The notes beneath the pieces are model-generated. The model did not search any database and was not told the DNA's origin. It saw nothing but the letters and a program-made list of their open reading frames with translations. Of a stretch of DNA of 35,565 nucleotides, positions 23,140 to 32,059 are shown piece by piece (the stretch's first letter is position 1; each line of letters opens with the position of its first letter). The stretch is from an uncultured Prevotella sp. (GTDB lineage Bacteria > Bacteroidota > Bacteroidia > Bacteroidales > Bacteroidaceae): positions 1-35,565 of the forward strand of contig UQFS01000037.1 in NCBI GenBank assembly GCA_900540375.1. Direction: 5' to 3'. Position numbers and translations under genes: made by a program.

Positions 23140-23170
23140 TTTGCGGTTTCATTTGTTTACATTATCTTTG
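23140..23170 (+). promoter_or_regulatory. Consensus Bacteroidetes promoter for the DUF1304 gene
   Basis: TTTG (23140-23143), 19 bases, then TATCTTTG (23163-23170). Both boxes and the spacing are ideal. The start codon at 23192 follows 21 bases later. Confidence 0.75.
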
Positions 23171-23191
23171 CAAGAAAAAGATACCTCAATG

Positions 23192-23547
23192 ATGAACTCA
23201 CTTACTGTCATTTTTGTCCTGATGGTTGCTGCTGAACATCTCTACATCATGTTTTTAGAGACCTTTGCAACCACATCGCGCCATACTTCCAAGACGCTCA
23301 GCATCGACGTGGATGAACTGAGCATCACCATATCTCCACGCTGCTGAAGAATCAGGGTGTCTACAACGGATTGCTGGCCGTTTTACTGACCTATGCCGCC
23401 ATCAGCCAAGATTTGTTTTGGAGCCGTCTGCTGCTGGGCTATGTCATTCTTGTGGCTCTTTTCAGAGCATGGAGCAGTGACCCGAAGATTCTCTTCAAGC
23501 AGGGAGGACTGGCCATCGTGGCCATGGCAGTGAGTTTCATGGGGTGA
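23192..23547 (+). pseudogene. DUF1304 family membrane protein, broken by a frameshift
   Basis: The first frame reads MNSLTVIFVLMVAAEHLYIMFLE and ends out of frame at about 23345. The second frame picks up at about 23320 with HHHISTLLKNQGVYNGLLAV and runs to the TGA at 23545-23547. Together they match the DUF1304 layout, four membrane helices with a conserved N-Q-G-x-Y-N-G segment. Adding one base near 23311-23325 restores a 118-residue protein, the usual family size. The promoter upstream is intact, so the lesion is recent or is a sequence error. Function of the family is unknown. Confidence 0.75.
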
Positions 23548-23573
23548 GACGAATACTATTATCAATCATAGAT

Positions 23574-24338
23574 ATGAGCAAGAAAAGAATTGTACTGGTC
23601 ACCGGAGCTACCAGTGGCATTGGTAGGGGATGCGCCAAGCGCTTTGCCCAAGGAGGATACCGCGTCATCGTCACGGGCAGAAACCGCGAGAAGTTGGAAA
23701 GTCTGAAAACAAGTCTGGAGGCCGACGGCACCGAAGTGCTGGCCTTAGCCTTTGACGTGTGCGACCGTGAGGCGGCCCGCAAGGCTGTGGAGAGCATCCC
23801 TGAGGAGTGGCAAGACATCGACGTACTGATCAACAACGCCGGACTGGCACGCGGACTGGAGCCAGAATACCAAGGCAACTTCGAAGACTGGGATCAGATG
23901 ATCGACACCAACATCAAGGGACTGCTGACCATGACACGTCTCATCGTACCCGGTATGGTCAGACGTAACAGTGGACACATTATTAATATTGGCAGTGTGG
24001 CGGGTGATGCTGCTTATGCCGGAGGCAATGTCTACTGTGCTACTAAATCGGCCGTGAAGGCGATTACCGATGGACTGCGCATCGACGTGGCTGACACCCG
24101 GCTGCGCGTGACCAATATCAAACCGGGACTTGTGGAGACGAACTTTTCCAATGTGCGCTTCCATGGCGACACCGAGCGCGCCGACAACGTCTATCGGGGC
24201 ATCAAGCCGCTCACCGGCAACGACATTGGCGACGTGGCCTTCTATGCTGCCAGCGCACCCGAACACGTGCAAATCGCTGAAGTGCTCGTTCTGGCCACTC
24301 ACCAGGCCAACGGAACCGTGATACATCGTGAAAAATAA
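23574..24338 (+). CDS. Short-chain dehydrogenase/reductase, YdfG-like
   Basis: A 254-residue classical SDR that reduces or oxidises small hydroxy-acids or similar compounds with NADP. It has the cofactor loop TGATSGIG (10-17), NNAG (87-90), catalytic Ser141, and YCATK with Tyr154 and Lys158. The Arg-containing VTGRNREK after the second strand favours NADP. Overall it resembles the 3-hydroxy acid dehydrogenase/malonic semialdehyde reductase YdfG. The ATG at 23574 is preferred over a GTG at 23544 that overlaps the DUF1304 stop. The MBL-fold gene follows after 13 bases. Confidence 0.88.
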   Translation: MSKKRIVLVTGATSGIGRGCAKRFAQGGYRVIVTGRNREKLESLKTSLEADGTEVLALAFDVCDREAARKAVESIPEEWQDIDVLINNAGLARGLEPEYQGNFEDWDQMIDTNIKGLLTMTRLIVPGMVRRNSGHIINIGSVAGDAAYAGGNVYCATKSAVKAITDGLRIDVADTRLRVTNIKPGLVETNFSNVRFHGDTERADNVYRGIKPLTGNDIGDVAFYAASAPEHVQIAEVLVLATHQANGTVIHREK

Positions 24339-24351
24339 CAAGTGAAAAGCG

Positions 24352-25155
24352 ATGAGAAAGCCTATCATCACTATGCTGGGGACGGGCAGCGCGCTCGTCT
24401 CCCGTTGCTTCAATACATGTTTTGTGCTGCAGAGCCTCGACGGCACGCGGCTGTTGGTAGACACCGGCGGCGGCAATGGCATACTTACTCAGCTACGACT
24501 GGCTGGCATCGATCGTGGCGACATCAGCTATCTCTTCATCACCCATGCTCATACCGACCATATCCTTGGTGCCATCTGGCTCATACGCATGACGCTGCAG
24601 CGTGAGAGGCCGAAGCTGCTCCATATCTACAGCCATCAGCGCGTCATCGGCCTGCTCAATCTTTTCTGTCAGTCGTTGTTGCCCAAGAAGCAGACCGAGA
24701 GAATACCCGACCGCATCGTCTTCCACGAGCTTCAGGACGGCGACCGTTTTGAGGTGGGTGATATGCAGTTGCAATGTTTCGACATCTATTCCACCAAGGA
24801 AAAGCAGTTTGGCTTCAAAGCTCTTCTTCCCGATAGTCAGAAGATTGTCTGCCTGGGTGATGAGCCCTACAATGAGGCGTGCCGCTCCTATGCTTTGAAT
24901 GCTGATTGGCTGATGAGTGAGGCTTTCTGTCTCTATGCCGACCGCGAGCGCTTCAAACCTTATGAGAAGCACCACAGTACGGCGCTTGATGCCGCACGCA
25001 ACGCCCAAGCCCTTGCCACCCGTCATCTCATCCTCTATCACACCGAAGAAGAAACGCTCGACACGCGCAAGGAACTCTACACACGTGAGGCTAAGAGCGT
25101 CTACACTGGTCCGGTCTTTGTGCCGGACGACTTGGAGGTGATCGCGCTGGAGTGA
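24352..25155 (+). CDS. MBL-fold metallo-hydrolase, RNase Z-like
   Basis: A 267-residue metallo-beta-lactamase-fold protein. The metal motif H65-x-H67-x-D69-H70 is in FITHAHTDHILG. Later segments supply further ligands (VCLGDEPYNE and KHHSTALDAARNA, then RHLILYHTEEE). The N-terminal MLGTGSALVSRCFNTCFVL matches RNase Z-like members. It may process RNA or hydrolyse an ester, which cannot be told from sequence. It is 13 bases after the SDR gene and convergent with the TPR gene, leaving 10 bases between stops. Confidence 0.85.
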   Translation: MRKPIITMLGTGSALVSRCFNTCFVLQSLDGTRLLVDTGGGNGILTQLRLAGIDRGDISYLFITHAHTDHILGAIWLIRMTLQRERPKLLHIYSHQRVIGLLNLFCQSLLPKKQTERIPDRIVFHELQDGDRFEVGDMQLQCFDIYSTKEKQFGFKALLPDSQKIVCLGDEPYNEACRSYALNADWLMSEAFCLYADRERFKPYEKHHSTALDAARNAQALATRHLILYHTEEETLDTRKELYTREAKSVYTGPVFVPDDLEVIALE

Positions 25156-25165
25156 GGCTGTCGCA

Positions 25166-26086
25166 TTAATTGATGAACTTATTGACAGCCGCTTGCGCAC
25201 GATAGTAGAGCAGGCGCTCGTCCTCATCGCTGACGGGCTTTGTCGTTTTCAATTTGTCCATCAGACGGTTGGCAAAGGCAGAGATGTGCTGCTGATGACG
25301 TTGGCGAATGGCGAAATAACATTGCAACTCATAGACAGCTCGTGCGGGCAGTGTGTCCTGCATAAGTACGGCAAGCTCTAAATGATATTTCGCACGATAT
25401 TCCTCCTTGCGCTGCTTAGAGACAGCCATGCAGTAGAGTGCTATTTTCTCACTCGGGTTATGGATGATTTTGGCCAGCTCGGCATAGAGATAGCTGTCTT
25501 GATAGCGGTGAAGCAGCTTCTTGTAGGTAGCTACAGCCTCTTCTTTCTTGCCAAACAGTGCGTGTATCTGCGCAAGATGTCGGAGATTGCCTTTGTAATT
25601 GGGAGACTTCTGCAATGCTGTGCGGAAGATGTCGGCGATAGTGTCGATATATTTTGTGTCGCGCTGGGGCAGATTTTTTAGGAGATGATTCACAACCTGC
25701 TGACCGAGCGAGGGCACGGGATGTCCTTGCGCAACATAGGGCTGCCAGTCTGCTTCGGTCATCCGGTTGAAGTAAGGCATGAAGTAGACGAGGTTGAAGT
25801 TATCGATATTTTTGTCGAGCGTCAGCGCCGCGTTGACAATCGCCCGGTTGCCCATGAACAGACGGTCGTCAATATGAGGATAAAGTTGGGTGAGCTGATA
25901 GAGCAACTTACGGGCCTCCTCAATCCGCTTTTCCTTGACGCGCATCTTAAACAAATCGTTGGTGCACCAAAACATGCAGAGGTTGGTGTGCGGGCCCTGG
26001 TGAATGGCATAGATTTGCAGGATGGCGCGGTAAGCCTCTTCGGTGCGTCCCTCTCTTCTGAGTTCAAAAATGTCTCTGACTTCCAT
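25166..26086 (-). CDS. TPR-like helical repeat protein
   Basis: A 306-residue all-helical protein. It starts MEVRDIFELRREGRTEEAYRAI and has TPR-like helices through its length, for example KGNLRHLAQIHALFGKKEEAVATYKKLLHRY. It ends with the PVSDEDERLLYYRAQA motif. No signal peptide is present. It resembles a Bacteroidetes TPR family that also occurs near TOTE-type conflict systems, but no such genes are here, so that link is weak. It most likely mediates protein contacts in the cytoplasm. The next gene on the same strand lies 54 bases upstream. Confidence 0.65.
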   Translation of the reverse strand: MEVRDIFELRREGRTEEAYRAILQIYAIHQGPHTNLCMFWCTNDLFKMRVKEKRIEEARKLLYQLTQLYPHIDDRLFMGNRAIVNAALTLDKNIDNFNLVYFMPYFNRMTEADWQPYVAQGHPVPSLGQQVVNHLLKNLPQRDTKYIDTIADIFRTALQKSPNYKGNLRHLAQIHALFGKKEEAVATYKKLLHRYQDSYLYAELAKIIHNPSEKIALYCMAVSKQRKEEYRAKYHLELAVLMQDTLPARAVYELQCYFAIRQRHQQHISAFANRLMDKLKTTKPVSDEDERLLYYRAQAAVNKFIN

Positions 26087-26140
26087 AGTTTTCGGTTTTG
26101 TGGTTGGTAAGGTTGGTGGAGTGATTAGGTTTTGCCGGAC

Positions 26141-26713
26141 TTATTTCATTGGGACCTTATATTCGTCTTTTGCCCAGATGATGTTGCCGTAGAGATCGTA
26201 GTAGTGGTCTTGCGCCATCCATTGTTGGTGTTTAGGTGCCGCGTCGGGGTTGAGGCATCGCGAAGCCCTCTTGATGACGATGCAGCCCTTTTGCACCTCT
26301 ATGCAGAAGCCTTGCCCTATTTTTTTCGACTTATGCTTGCGGGAGTCATAGCGCCACACCTCCTGCCCGTCATCTAAATAGAAGCTCGACAAGTTGCCAC
26401 GGTCCACGGCAATGAAAAAGAAATTGCCATCGGGACTGAGCCATGTGGTGATGATGTGGGCATAGCTGTTTCCGGTGAACGATACATCGTGCTGACGGTC
26501 GGTGAGGACATCGTATTGATAGAGGCGGTTGGCCATGGTGAAGTAAAGACAATGGCGATAGACGTCAGTGTATTTCGCCACTACGCTGGCTTGTCGCGGC
26601 AGATGGGCGACGACAGCCTTCACCCGGTTGGCGACGGGTGTCTGAGCGACGGACAGCAGGGCTAAGAGCAGGCTTGCCGTAAGAGATAACAGTCGATGAC
26701 TCCTTAATAGCAT
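26141..26713 (-). CDS. Exported hypothetical protein, 190 aa
   Basis: A signal peptide (about 1-23, LLLALLSVAQ) precedes a mature part rich in aromatic residues with beta-like segments (HCLYFTMANRLYQYDVL, WLSPDGNFFFIAVDRG, EVWRYDSRKHKSKKIGQ, IIWAKDEYKVPMK). The YDL and WLSPDG elements recall a single beta-propeller blade, but the length is too short for a full propeller. I do not recognise the family. It lies between the TPR gene and the glyA terminator on the same strand as both. Confidence 0.55.
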   Translation of the reverse strand: MLLRSHRLLSLTASLLLALLSVAQTPVANRVKAVVAHLPRQASVVAKYTDVYRHCLYFTMANRLYQYDVLTDRQHDVSFTGNSYAHIITTWLSPDGNFFFIAVDRGNLSSFYLDDGQEVWRYDSRKHKSKKIGQGFCIEVQKGCIVIKRASRCLNPDAAPKHQQWMAQDHYYDLYGNIIWAKDEYKVPMK

Positions 26714-26720
26714 TAGATGA

Positions 26721-26754
26721 TAAAAGATCCAGGGACGACGAACCGCCCCTGGAT
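26721..26754 (-). terminator. Terminator of the pyrB-pyrI-glyA cluster
   Basis: ATCCAGGG (26727-26734) pairs with CCCTGGAT (26747-26754). On the minus strand it is followed by CTTTTATC. It lies 28 bases after the glyA stop. Confidence 0.7.
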
Positions 26755-26782
26755 AAGCATAGATGAAATATTTCGATTCTGA

Positions 26783-28063
26783 TTAGTAAGCGAAGAGCGG
26801 ATACTGCTTCATCGTGGTGTTGACTTTCTCGCGTACGCGCTTGATGACCTGGTCATTCTCCGGGTCTTTGAGCACTTCGTCAATGAGGTCAGCGATGAGA
26901 TGCATCATGTCTTCCTTGGCACCACGTGTGGTCATAGCAGCGGTACCCAAGCGGATGCCGGATGTCTGGAAGGCACTGCGCTCATCGTAAGGCACCTCGT
27001 TTTTGTTGACGGTGATGTCAGCAGCCACGAGTGCATTCTCAGCGATTTTTCCAGTGAGATCGGGATATTTCTGACGCAGGTCGAGGAGCATCGAGTGATT
27101 GTCGGTACCACCGCTGACAATGCTGAAGCCATGGCCGATGAGGTCCTGAGCCAGCACGGCAGCATTTTTCTTCACCTGAGCAGCATACTCCTTCCACGAC
27201 GGACGCAGGTTTTCACCGAAGCCGACAGCTTTGGCGGCGATGACGTGCTCCAACGGGCCACCCTGGTTGCCGGGGAAGACAGCGGAGTTGAGCAGCTGAC
27301 TCATCTTCTTCAGCTCACCCTTCTTATTGCGCTTGCCGAAGGGATTGTCGAAGTCCTTGCCCATGAGGATCACACCACCACGGGGACCACGCAGCGTCTT
27401 GTGCGTCGTCGTGGTGACTATATGAGCGTATTTCACCGGGTTGTTGAGCAGTCCGGCAGCGATGAGTCCGGCAGGGTGAGCCATGTCGATCATCAGCAGC
27501 GCCCCCACTTCGTCAGCGATCTTGCGCATGCGCTCATAGTCCCACTCACGGCTATAGGCCGAGCCACCGCCGATGATCAGCTTCGGCTTGTATTCCAGTG
27601 CGAGCTTCTCCATGTTGTCGTAGTCCACGCGTCCGGTTTCGCGGTTGAGCGTGTAGCCGATGTGATTGTAGAGGATACCGGAAGTGTTGACACTGCTGCC
27701 GTGAGAGAGGTGACCGCCCTGGTCGAGGTCAAGACCCATGAAGGTGTCGCCGGGCTTCAACACAGCGAGCAGCACGGCTTGGTTGGCCTGTGCACCGGAG
27801 TGAGGCTGCACGTTGGCAAACTCAGCGCCGAAGAGTTTCTTGACGCGCTCGATGGCGAGGGTCTCTACCTGATCCACCACTTGGCAGCCGCCATAGTAGC
27901 GCTTGCCGGGCAGACCCTCAGCATATTTGTTGGTCAGATAACTGCCCATAGCCTGCATCACCTCGTCGCTGACGAAGTTCTCTGATGCGATCAGTTCCAT
28001 GCCTCTGAGCTGGCGCTGGTGCTCCTGCTCGATGAGGTCGAAAATCTCTTGATCTCTTTCCAT
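26783..28063 (-). CDS. glyA: Serine hydroxymethyltransferase
   Basis: A 426-residue PLP enzyme that interconverts serine and glycine and feeds one-carbon units to folate. The PLP lysine is K222 in VTTTTHKTLRGPRGG. Other hallmarks are ELIASENF near the start and YAEGLPGKRYYGG. The true start is the ATG at 28063. A 53-residue upstream extension in the same frame is not real. It is 38 bases downstream of pyrI and shares its direction, so it is probably in the pyr operon. Confidence 0.97.
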   Translation of the reverse strand: MERDQEIFDLIEQEHQRQLRGMELIASENFVSDEVMQAMGSYLTNKYAEGLPGKRYYGGCQVVDQVETLAIERVKKLFGAEFANVQPHSGAQANQAVLLAVLKPGDTFMGLDLDQGGHLSHGSSVNTSGILYNHIGYTLNRETGRVDYDNMEKLALEYKPKLIIGGGSAYSREWDYERMRKIADEVGALLMIDMAHPAGLIAAGLLNNPVKYAHIVTTTTHKTLRGPRGGVILMGKDFDNPFGKRNKKGELKKMSQLLNSAVFPGNQGGPLEHVIAAKAVGFGENLRPSWKEYAAQVKKNAAVLAQDLIGHGFSIVSGGTDNHSMLLDLRQKYPDLTGKIAENALVAADITVNKNEVPYDERSAFQTSGIRLGTAAMTTRGAKEDMMHLIADLIDEVLKDPENDQVIKRVREKVNTTMKQYPLFAY

Positions 28064-28101
28064 AGTGTGAATGTTAATAATATGATTTATACAAGTTCTA
28101 A

Positions 28102-28557
28102 TTAGACAAGTTCTACGTTGTTGATGTCCTGCTCTTTGTCGCAATAGTGGCATTTCACGATGCCCTTCTCTTTGTCTATGACGGTGAAGAAGGTTTCCAT
28201 GGGCTCGTTGTTGGTGATACACTTAGGGTTGTTGCATTTGATGATTCCATGGAGCTCATTGGGTGTGACCACCATTTTCTTTTCCACCACTTCATAGTCC
28301 TTGATGATGTTCAGGACCACGTTGGGTGCGATGACCGACAGACGGCTGATCTCCTCGTCTGTGAAATATTTATTGGTGATCTTGATGATGCCTTTTCGCC
28401 CGAGCCGTTTCGACGGCAGATTGTAACCGATGAGCGTCGGCACGTCGATGTCGGTGAGATGAAGCAGACGCGCCACCTCATAGGTTTTCTCTGAAGGTAT
28501 ATGATCGATAACAGTGCCGTTCTCGATGGCGGCCACTTGCAATTCTTTTTTTCCCAT
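28102..28557 (-). CDS. pyrI: Aspartate carbamoyltransferase regulatory subunit
   Basis: A 151-residue regulatory chain of aspartate transcarbamoylase. It has an N-terminal nucleotide-binding domain (VAAIENGTVIDHI, VARLLHL) and a C-terminal zinc domain with C108, C113, C136 and C139. Together with PyrB it makes the allosteric enzyme controlled by CTP and ATP. It follows pyrB by 68 bases, a gap that contains an 11-base tandem repeat. Confidence 0.95.
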   Translation of the reverse strand: MGKKELQVAAIENGTVIDHIPSEKTYEVARLLHLTDIDVPTLIGYNLPSKRLGRKGIIKITNKYFTDEEISRLSVIAPNVVLNIIKDYEVVEKKMVVTPNELHGIIKCNNPKCITNNEPMETFFTVIDKEKGIVKCHYCDKEQDINNVELV

Positions 28558-28573
28558 GATAATGTAATGATGA

Positions 28574-28606
28574 TCTGATAATGGTCTGATAATAATCTGA
28601 TAATGA
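28574..28606. repeat. 11-base tandem repeat between pyrB and pyrI
   Basis: Three units of TCTGATAATnn (28574, 28585, 28596) at exact 11-base spacing lie in the gap upstream of pyrI. The period of about one helical turn may be chance, or a factor-binding or mRNA feature. Confidence 0.8.
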
Positions 28607-28625
28607 ATGCAGTGAGATGCCTTGG

Positions 28626-29582
28626 TTAAAACTTTGACTCAATGATAGTCTTGTCGTTTTTCACATCGCCGAGTGTGATGCCCAGGCAATAGCAGAAGAT
28701 AGCCTCACGGGCGTAGAGTCCGTTTTGAGCCTGCTGGATGTAGTAAGCGTGTGGATTGCTGTCGACGTCGTATGCAATCTCGTTGACGCGTGGCAGCGGG
28801 TGCATGATCTTCATGTTGGGTTTGGCTTTCGAGAGCATGCTGTTGCGAAGAATATAGACGTTTTTCACGCGCTCATACTCCATCAAGTCGGAGAAGCGCT
28901 CTTTCTGTACGCGCGTCATATAGAGAATGTCAGCGTCGGCAATTTCCTCCTCGTTGAAGGCTGTGTGCTCATGAAACTCGATGTTGTGTTCCTTGCAATA
29001 GAGCTTATACTCTTGTGGCATGGCCAGCTCCTTCGGTGCAATGAAGTGAAACACAGGGTGGAAATGGCGCATGGCCATGATAAGCGAATGCACGGTGCGG
29101 CCGTATTTCAGATCGCCCACAAGATAGATGTTGAGGTTTTCGAGTGCGCCCTGGGTCTTGTAGATAGAGTAGAGGTCGAGCAGACACTGCGAGGGATGCA
29201 TGTGCGCACCGTCGCCGGCATTGACGATAGGGATAGGAGCCACCTCACTGGCATACTGCGCGGCGCCTTCGATGTAGTGGCGCATGGCAATGATGTCGGC
29301 ATAGTTACTCACCATCAGGATGGTGTCTTTGAGGGTTTCGCCTTTTGTGGTACTGGAAGTTTTGGCATCGGAGAAGCCAATGACGCGTGCGCCTAATCGG
29401 TTCGCTGCCGTTTGGAAGCTGAGCTGAGTGCGCGTGGATGGCTCAAAAAACAATGTTGCGACGACCTTGCCTTTCAACAACTCACGGTTGGGATGCTTCT
29501 CAAATTCCTTGGCCATGGCGAGCAGATACATAATCTTCTCTTTGGAGAGATCTGCAATCGTCACAAAATTATGTTTGTCCAT
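28626..29582 (-). CDS. pyrB: Aspartate carbamoyltransferase catalytic subunit
   Basis: A 318-residue enzyme that joins carbamoyl phosphate and aspartate in the committed step of pyrimidine synthesis. The carbamoyl phosphate site is FEPSTRTQLSF (S49-T52). Other signatures are MRHYIEGAA, NAGDGAHMHPSQCLLDLYSI and MHPLPRVNEI. The start is the ATG at 29580-29582. It heads the pyrB-pyrI-glyA cluster and is divergent from the PBP gene. Confidence 0.97.
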   Translation of the reverse strand: MDKHNFVTIADLSKEKIMYLLAMAKEFEKHPNRELLKGKVVATLFFEPSTRTQLSFQTAANRLGARVIGFSDAKTSSTTKGETLKDTILMVSNYADIIAMRHYIEGAAQYASEVAPIPIVNAGDGAHMHPSQCLLDLYSIYKTQGALENLNIYLVGDLKYGRTVHSLIMAMRHFHPVFHFIAPKELAMPQEYKLYCKEHNIEFHEHTAFNEEEIADADILYMTRVQKERFSDLMEYERVKNVYILRNSMLSKAKPNMKIMHPLPRVNEIAYDVDSNPHAYYIQQAQNGLYAREAIFCYCLGITLGDVKNDKTIIESKF

Positions 29583-29664
29583 ATTATTTTGATTGATGGG
29601 TTATTTTCGACTGCTAAGTTACTGATAATTTTCCATATAGTGGTGCTGTTTGAAAGAAAAATTG

Positions 29665-29672
29665 TATTTTTG
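29665..29672 (+). promoter_or_regulatory. -7 box for the PBP gene
   Basis: TATTTTTG fits TAnnTTTG, 23 bases before the ATG. A TTTG at 29649-29652 is too close (12 bases) to serve as a standard -33, so the promoter is only partly convincing. Confidence 0.35.
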
Positions 29673-29695
29673 CAAAAAAAATAATAAATATTCTG

Positions 29696-32002
29696 ATGAG
29701 AAGGACTTTTATAAAAACGTTGTGGATATGTCTCATGTCATTGATTGGCATTGGGTTCCTCCTCTTTTTCCTGATTTGGTTTGGGGTGATCGGCTATTCA
29801 CCGGACATTGAAAACCTTCAGAACCCGATCAACAAATCGGCTTCACAAATCTATTCGGCCGACGGAAAGATCATCGGCACATACAATGCTGACAAGGCCA
29901 ACCGCATACCCGTACCTTACTCCAAGCTTTCGCCCTATTTGGTAAAGGCGCTGGTGGCTACGGAGGATGAGCGATTCTATGAGCATTCGGGCATCGACTT
30001 CATCGCTCTCGGACGAGCTATCGTCAAGCGTGGACTGATGGGGCAGACAAGTGCCGGTGGCGGTAGTACGATCACACAGCAGCTTGCCAAGCAGCTCTAT
30101 TCCGATCCTGCTCAGTCCACTACCCAGCGACTGTTACAGAAACCTATCGAGTGGGTCACGGCTATCAAGCTTGAGCGCAACTTCACCAAGGAAGAGATCA
30201 TCTCGCTCTATCTCAACTATTTCGATTTCCTCCATGGCGCTGTGGGCATCAAGACGGCAGCCAACACCTATTTTAATAAAGAGCCTAAGGATCTTACCCT
30301 CGACGAGGCAGCGCTGCTCATCGGTTTGTGCAAGAATCCCTCGCTGTTCAATCCCGTTCGCTATCCCGAGCGCTGTAAGCAACGCCGCAATGTGGTGTTG
30401 GGACAGATGTTCAAAGCCGGGTATCTGTCCAGGGCTGAGTATGAGGAAAATGCGGCTCAGCCCATCGTGCTCCGCTTCCATCGTGCTGACCATAAGGATG
30501 GTACCGCCGTCTATTTCCGTGAATTCCTCAGACAATATATGATGATGGATGCACCGAAGAAAGCTGACTATCCATCTTGGAACAAGCGGCAGTATGTCAT
30601 TGACTCCATCGCATTTGCCATGGATCCACTATGTGGCTGGTGCAAAAAACATACTAAGAAAGACGGCTCTTTCTACAATGTCTATACCGATGGTTTGAAG
30701 ATTTTCACTACCATTGACTCGCATATGCAGCGCTATGCCGAGGAGAGCGTCTATGGCCATGTGGCACAGTTCCTGCAACCTGCCTTCAATGCTGAGAACC
30801 GCAAGAAGCCCAATGCGCCTTTTACGAGCGAGCTGACTCCTGAACAAGTGCGGCAAATCATCGGGCGATCGATTCGGCAGAGTGAGCGCTACCGCAATAT
30901 GCGGGAGGCGGGAGCTTCGCCCGAGGAGATAGACAAGGCTTTCCATACGCCTACCGACATGTCGGTGTTTACCTATCATGGCGACATCGACACGGTGATG
31001 ACGCCCTTGGACTCCATCCGATATTATAAGTCGTTCCTCCGTGCAGGATTCATGAGCATGGATCCCCATACGGGGCAGGTCAAAGCCTACGTCGGCGGCA
31101 TCGACTTTGAGCATTTCCAATATGATATGGTCATGGGCGGACGTCGTCAGGTGGGTTCCACCATCAAACCTTTCCTCTATTCACTGGCCATGGAGAATGG
31201 CTTCTCGCCCTGTGATCTTGCTCCCAACGTGCAGCGCACTTATATGGTAGCCGGACAGCCGTGGACACCACGCAATGCCAACCATAACCGCTATGGTCAG
31301 ATGGTGACGCTCAAATGGGGTCTTGCGCAGTCCAACAACTGGATTTCGGCTTATCTGATGAGTAAGCTCAATCCCAATCAATTTGTCTCCATCTTGCATA
31401 AGTTTGGCATCAACAATCCCGATATCTATCCTTCCATGTCGCTCTGTCTTGGTCCGTGTGAGGTGTCGGTGGGTGAAATGGTGAGTGCCTACACCACTTT
31501 CGCCAACAATGGTATCAGAGTGGCTCCGCTCTTTGTCACCCGCATCGAGGACAACGAGGGCAATGTGGTGGCTGAGTTCCATCCTCGGATGAATGAGGTG
31601 ATCAGTTCGGAAAGCGCCAACAAGATGCTCGTGGAGCTGATGGCTGTTGTTGACGAGGGTACGGCAGGAAGACTGCGGTATAAATACAATATCCCCGGAG
31701 AGATCGGTGGTAAGACAGGTACCACCAACCGCAACTCCGATGCCTGGTTCATGGGCTTCACGCCTCAGCTTGTCAGCGGAGTGTGGGTTGGCGGTGAGGA
31801 CCGCGACATCCACTTCGACTCCATGCGCATGGGTCAGGGTGCAACGATGGCTTTGCCTATTTGGGCTTATTTCATGAAGAAAGTCTATCGCGATCCCTCA
31901 TTGCCTTATAAGCCCACGGCAACGTTTGAGATTCCCGAGGGCTTCAATCCTTGCGACAAAGATGACGACGGCGGACTCGGCATAGAGGAAGTCTACGAAT
32001 AA
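29696..32002 (+). CDS. Penicillin-binding protein 1A, bifunctional transglycosylase/transpeptidase
   Basis: A 768-residue class A PBP that builds and cross-links peptidoglycan. An N-terminal membrane anchor (about 8-32) is followed by a GT51 glycosyltransferase with catalytic E90 (ATEDERFYEHSG) and GGSTITQQLAKQL (122-134). The transpeptidase has S488-TIK (VGSTIKPFLY), SNN (546-548) and KTGTT (673-677). The C-terminus ends in a short acidic tail (KDDDGGLGIEEVYE). The gene stands alone between a divergent pyr operon and a strong terminator. Confidence 0.96.
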   Translation: MRRTFIKTLWICLMSLIGIGFLLFFLIWFGVIGYSPDIENLQNPINKSASQIYSADGKIIGTYNADKANRIPVPYSKLSPYLVKALVATEDERFYEHSGIDFIALGRAIVKRGLMGQTSAGGGSTITQQLAKQLYSDPAQSTTQRLLQKPIEWVTAIKLERNFTKEEIISLYLNYFDFLHGAVGIKTAANTYFNKEPKDLTLDEAALLIGLCKNPSLFNPVRYPERCKQRRNVVLGQMFKAGYLSRAEYEENAAQPIVLRFHRADHKDGTAVYFREFLRQYMMMDAPKKADYPSWNKRQYVIDSIAFAMDPLCGWCKKHTKKDGSFYNVYTDGLKIFTTIDSHMQRYAEESVYGHVAQFLQPAFNAENRKKPNAPFTSELTPEQVRQIIGRSIRQSERYRNMREAGASPEEIDKAFHTPTDMSVFTYHGDIDTVMTPLDSIRYYKSFLRAGFMSMDPHTGQVKAYVGGIDFEHFQYDMVMGGRRQVGSTIKPFLYSLAMENGFSPCDLAPNVQRTYMVAGQPWTPRNANHNRYGQMVTLKWGLAQSNNWISAYLMSKLNPNQFVSILHKFGINNPDIYPSMSLCLGPCEVSVGEMVSAYTTFANNGIRVAPLFVTRIEDNEGNVVAEFHPRMNEVISSESANKMLVELMAVVDEGTAGRLRYKYNIPGEIGGKTGTTNRNSDAWFMGFTPQLVSGVWVGGEDRDIHFDSMRMGQGATMALPIWAYFMKKVYRDPSLPYKPTATFEIPEGFNPCDKDDDGGLGIEEVYE

Positions 32003-32008
32003 TAATAA

Positions 32009-32043
32009 AAGGGGGTGCCCATCTCGGGCATCCCCTTATTTTA
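32009..32043 (+). terminator. Terminator after the PBP gene
   Basis: AAGGGGGTGCCC (32009-32020) pairs with GGGCATCCCCTT (32026-32037) around ATCTC, with one G-T pair, then TATTTTAT. Confidence 0.88.
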
Positions 32044-32059
32044 TAACATTTCTCAATAA

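Noticed and set aside
26900..27985. 361-codon open frame on the plus strand
   Set aside because: Shadow of glyA.
28064..28222. N-terminal extension of glyA by 53 residues
   Set aside because: Arg/His/Gln-rich and overlaps pyrI. The standard SHMT start MERDQEIF is at 28063.
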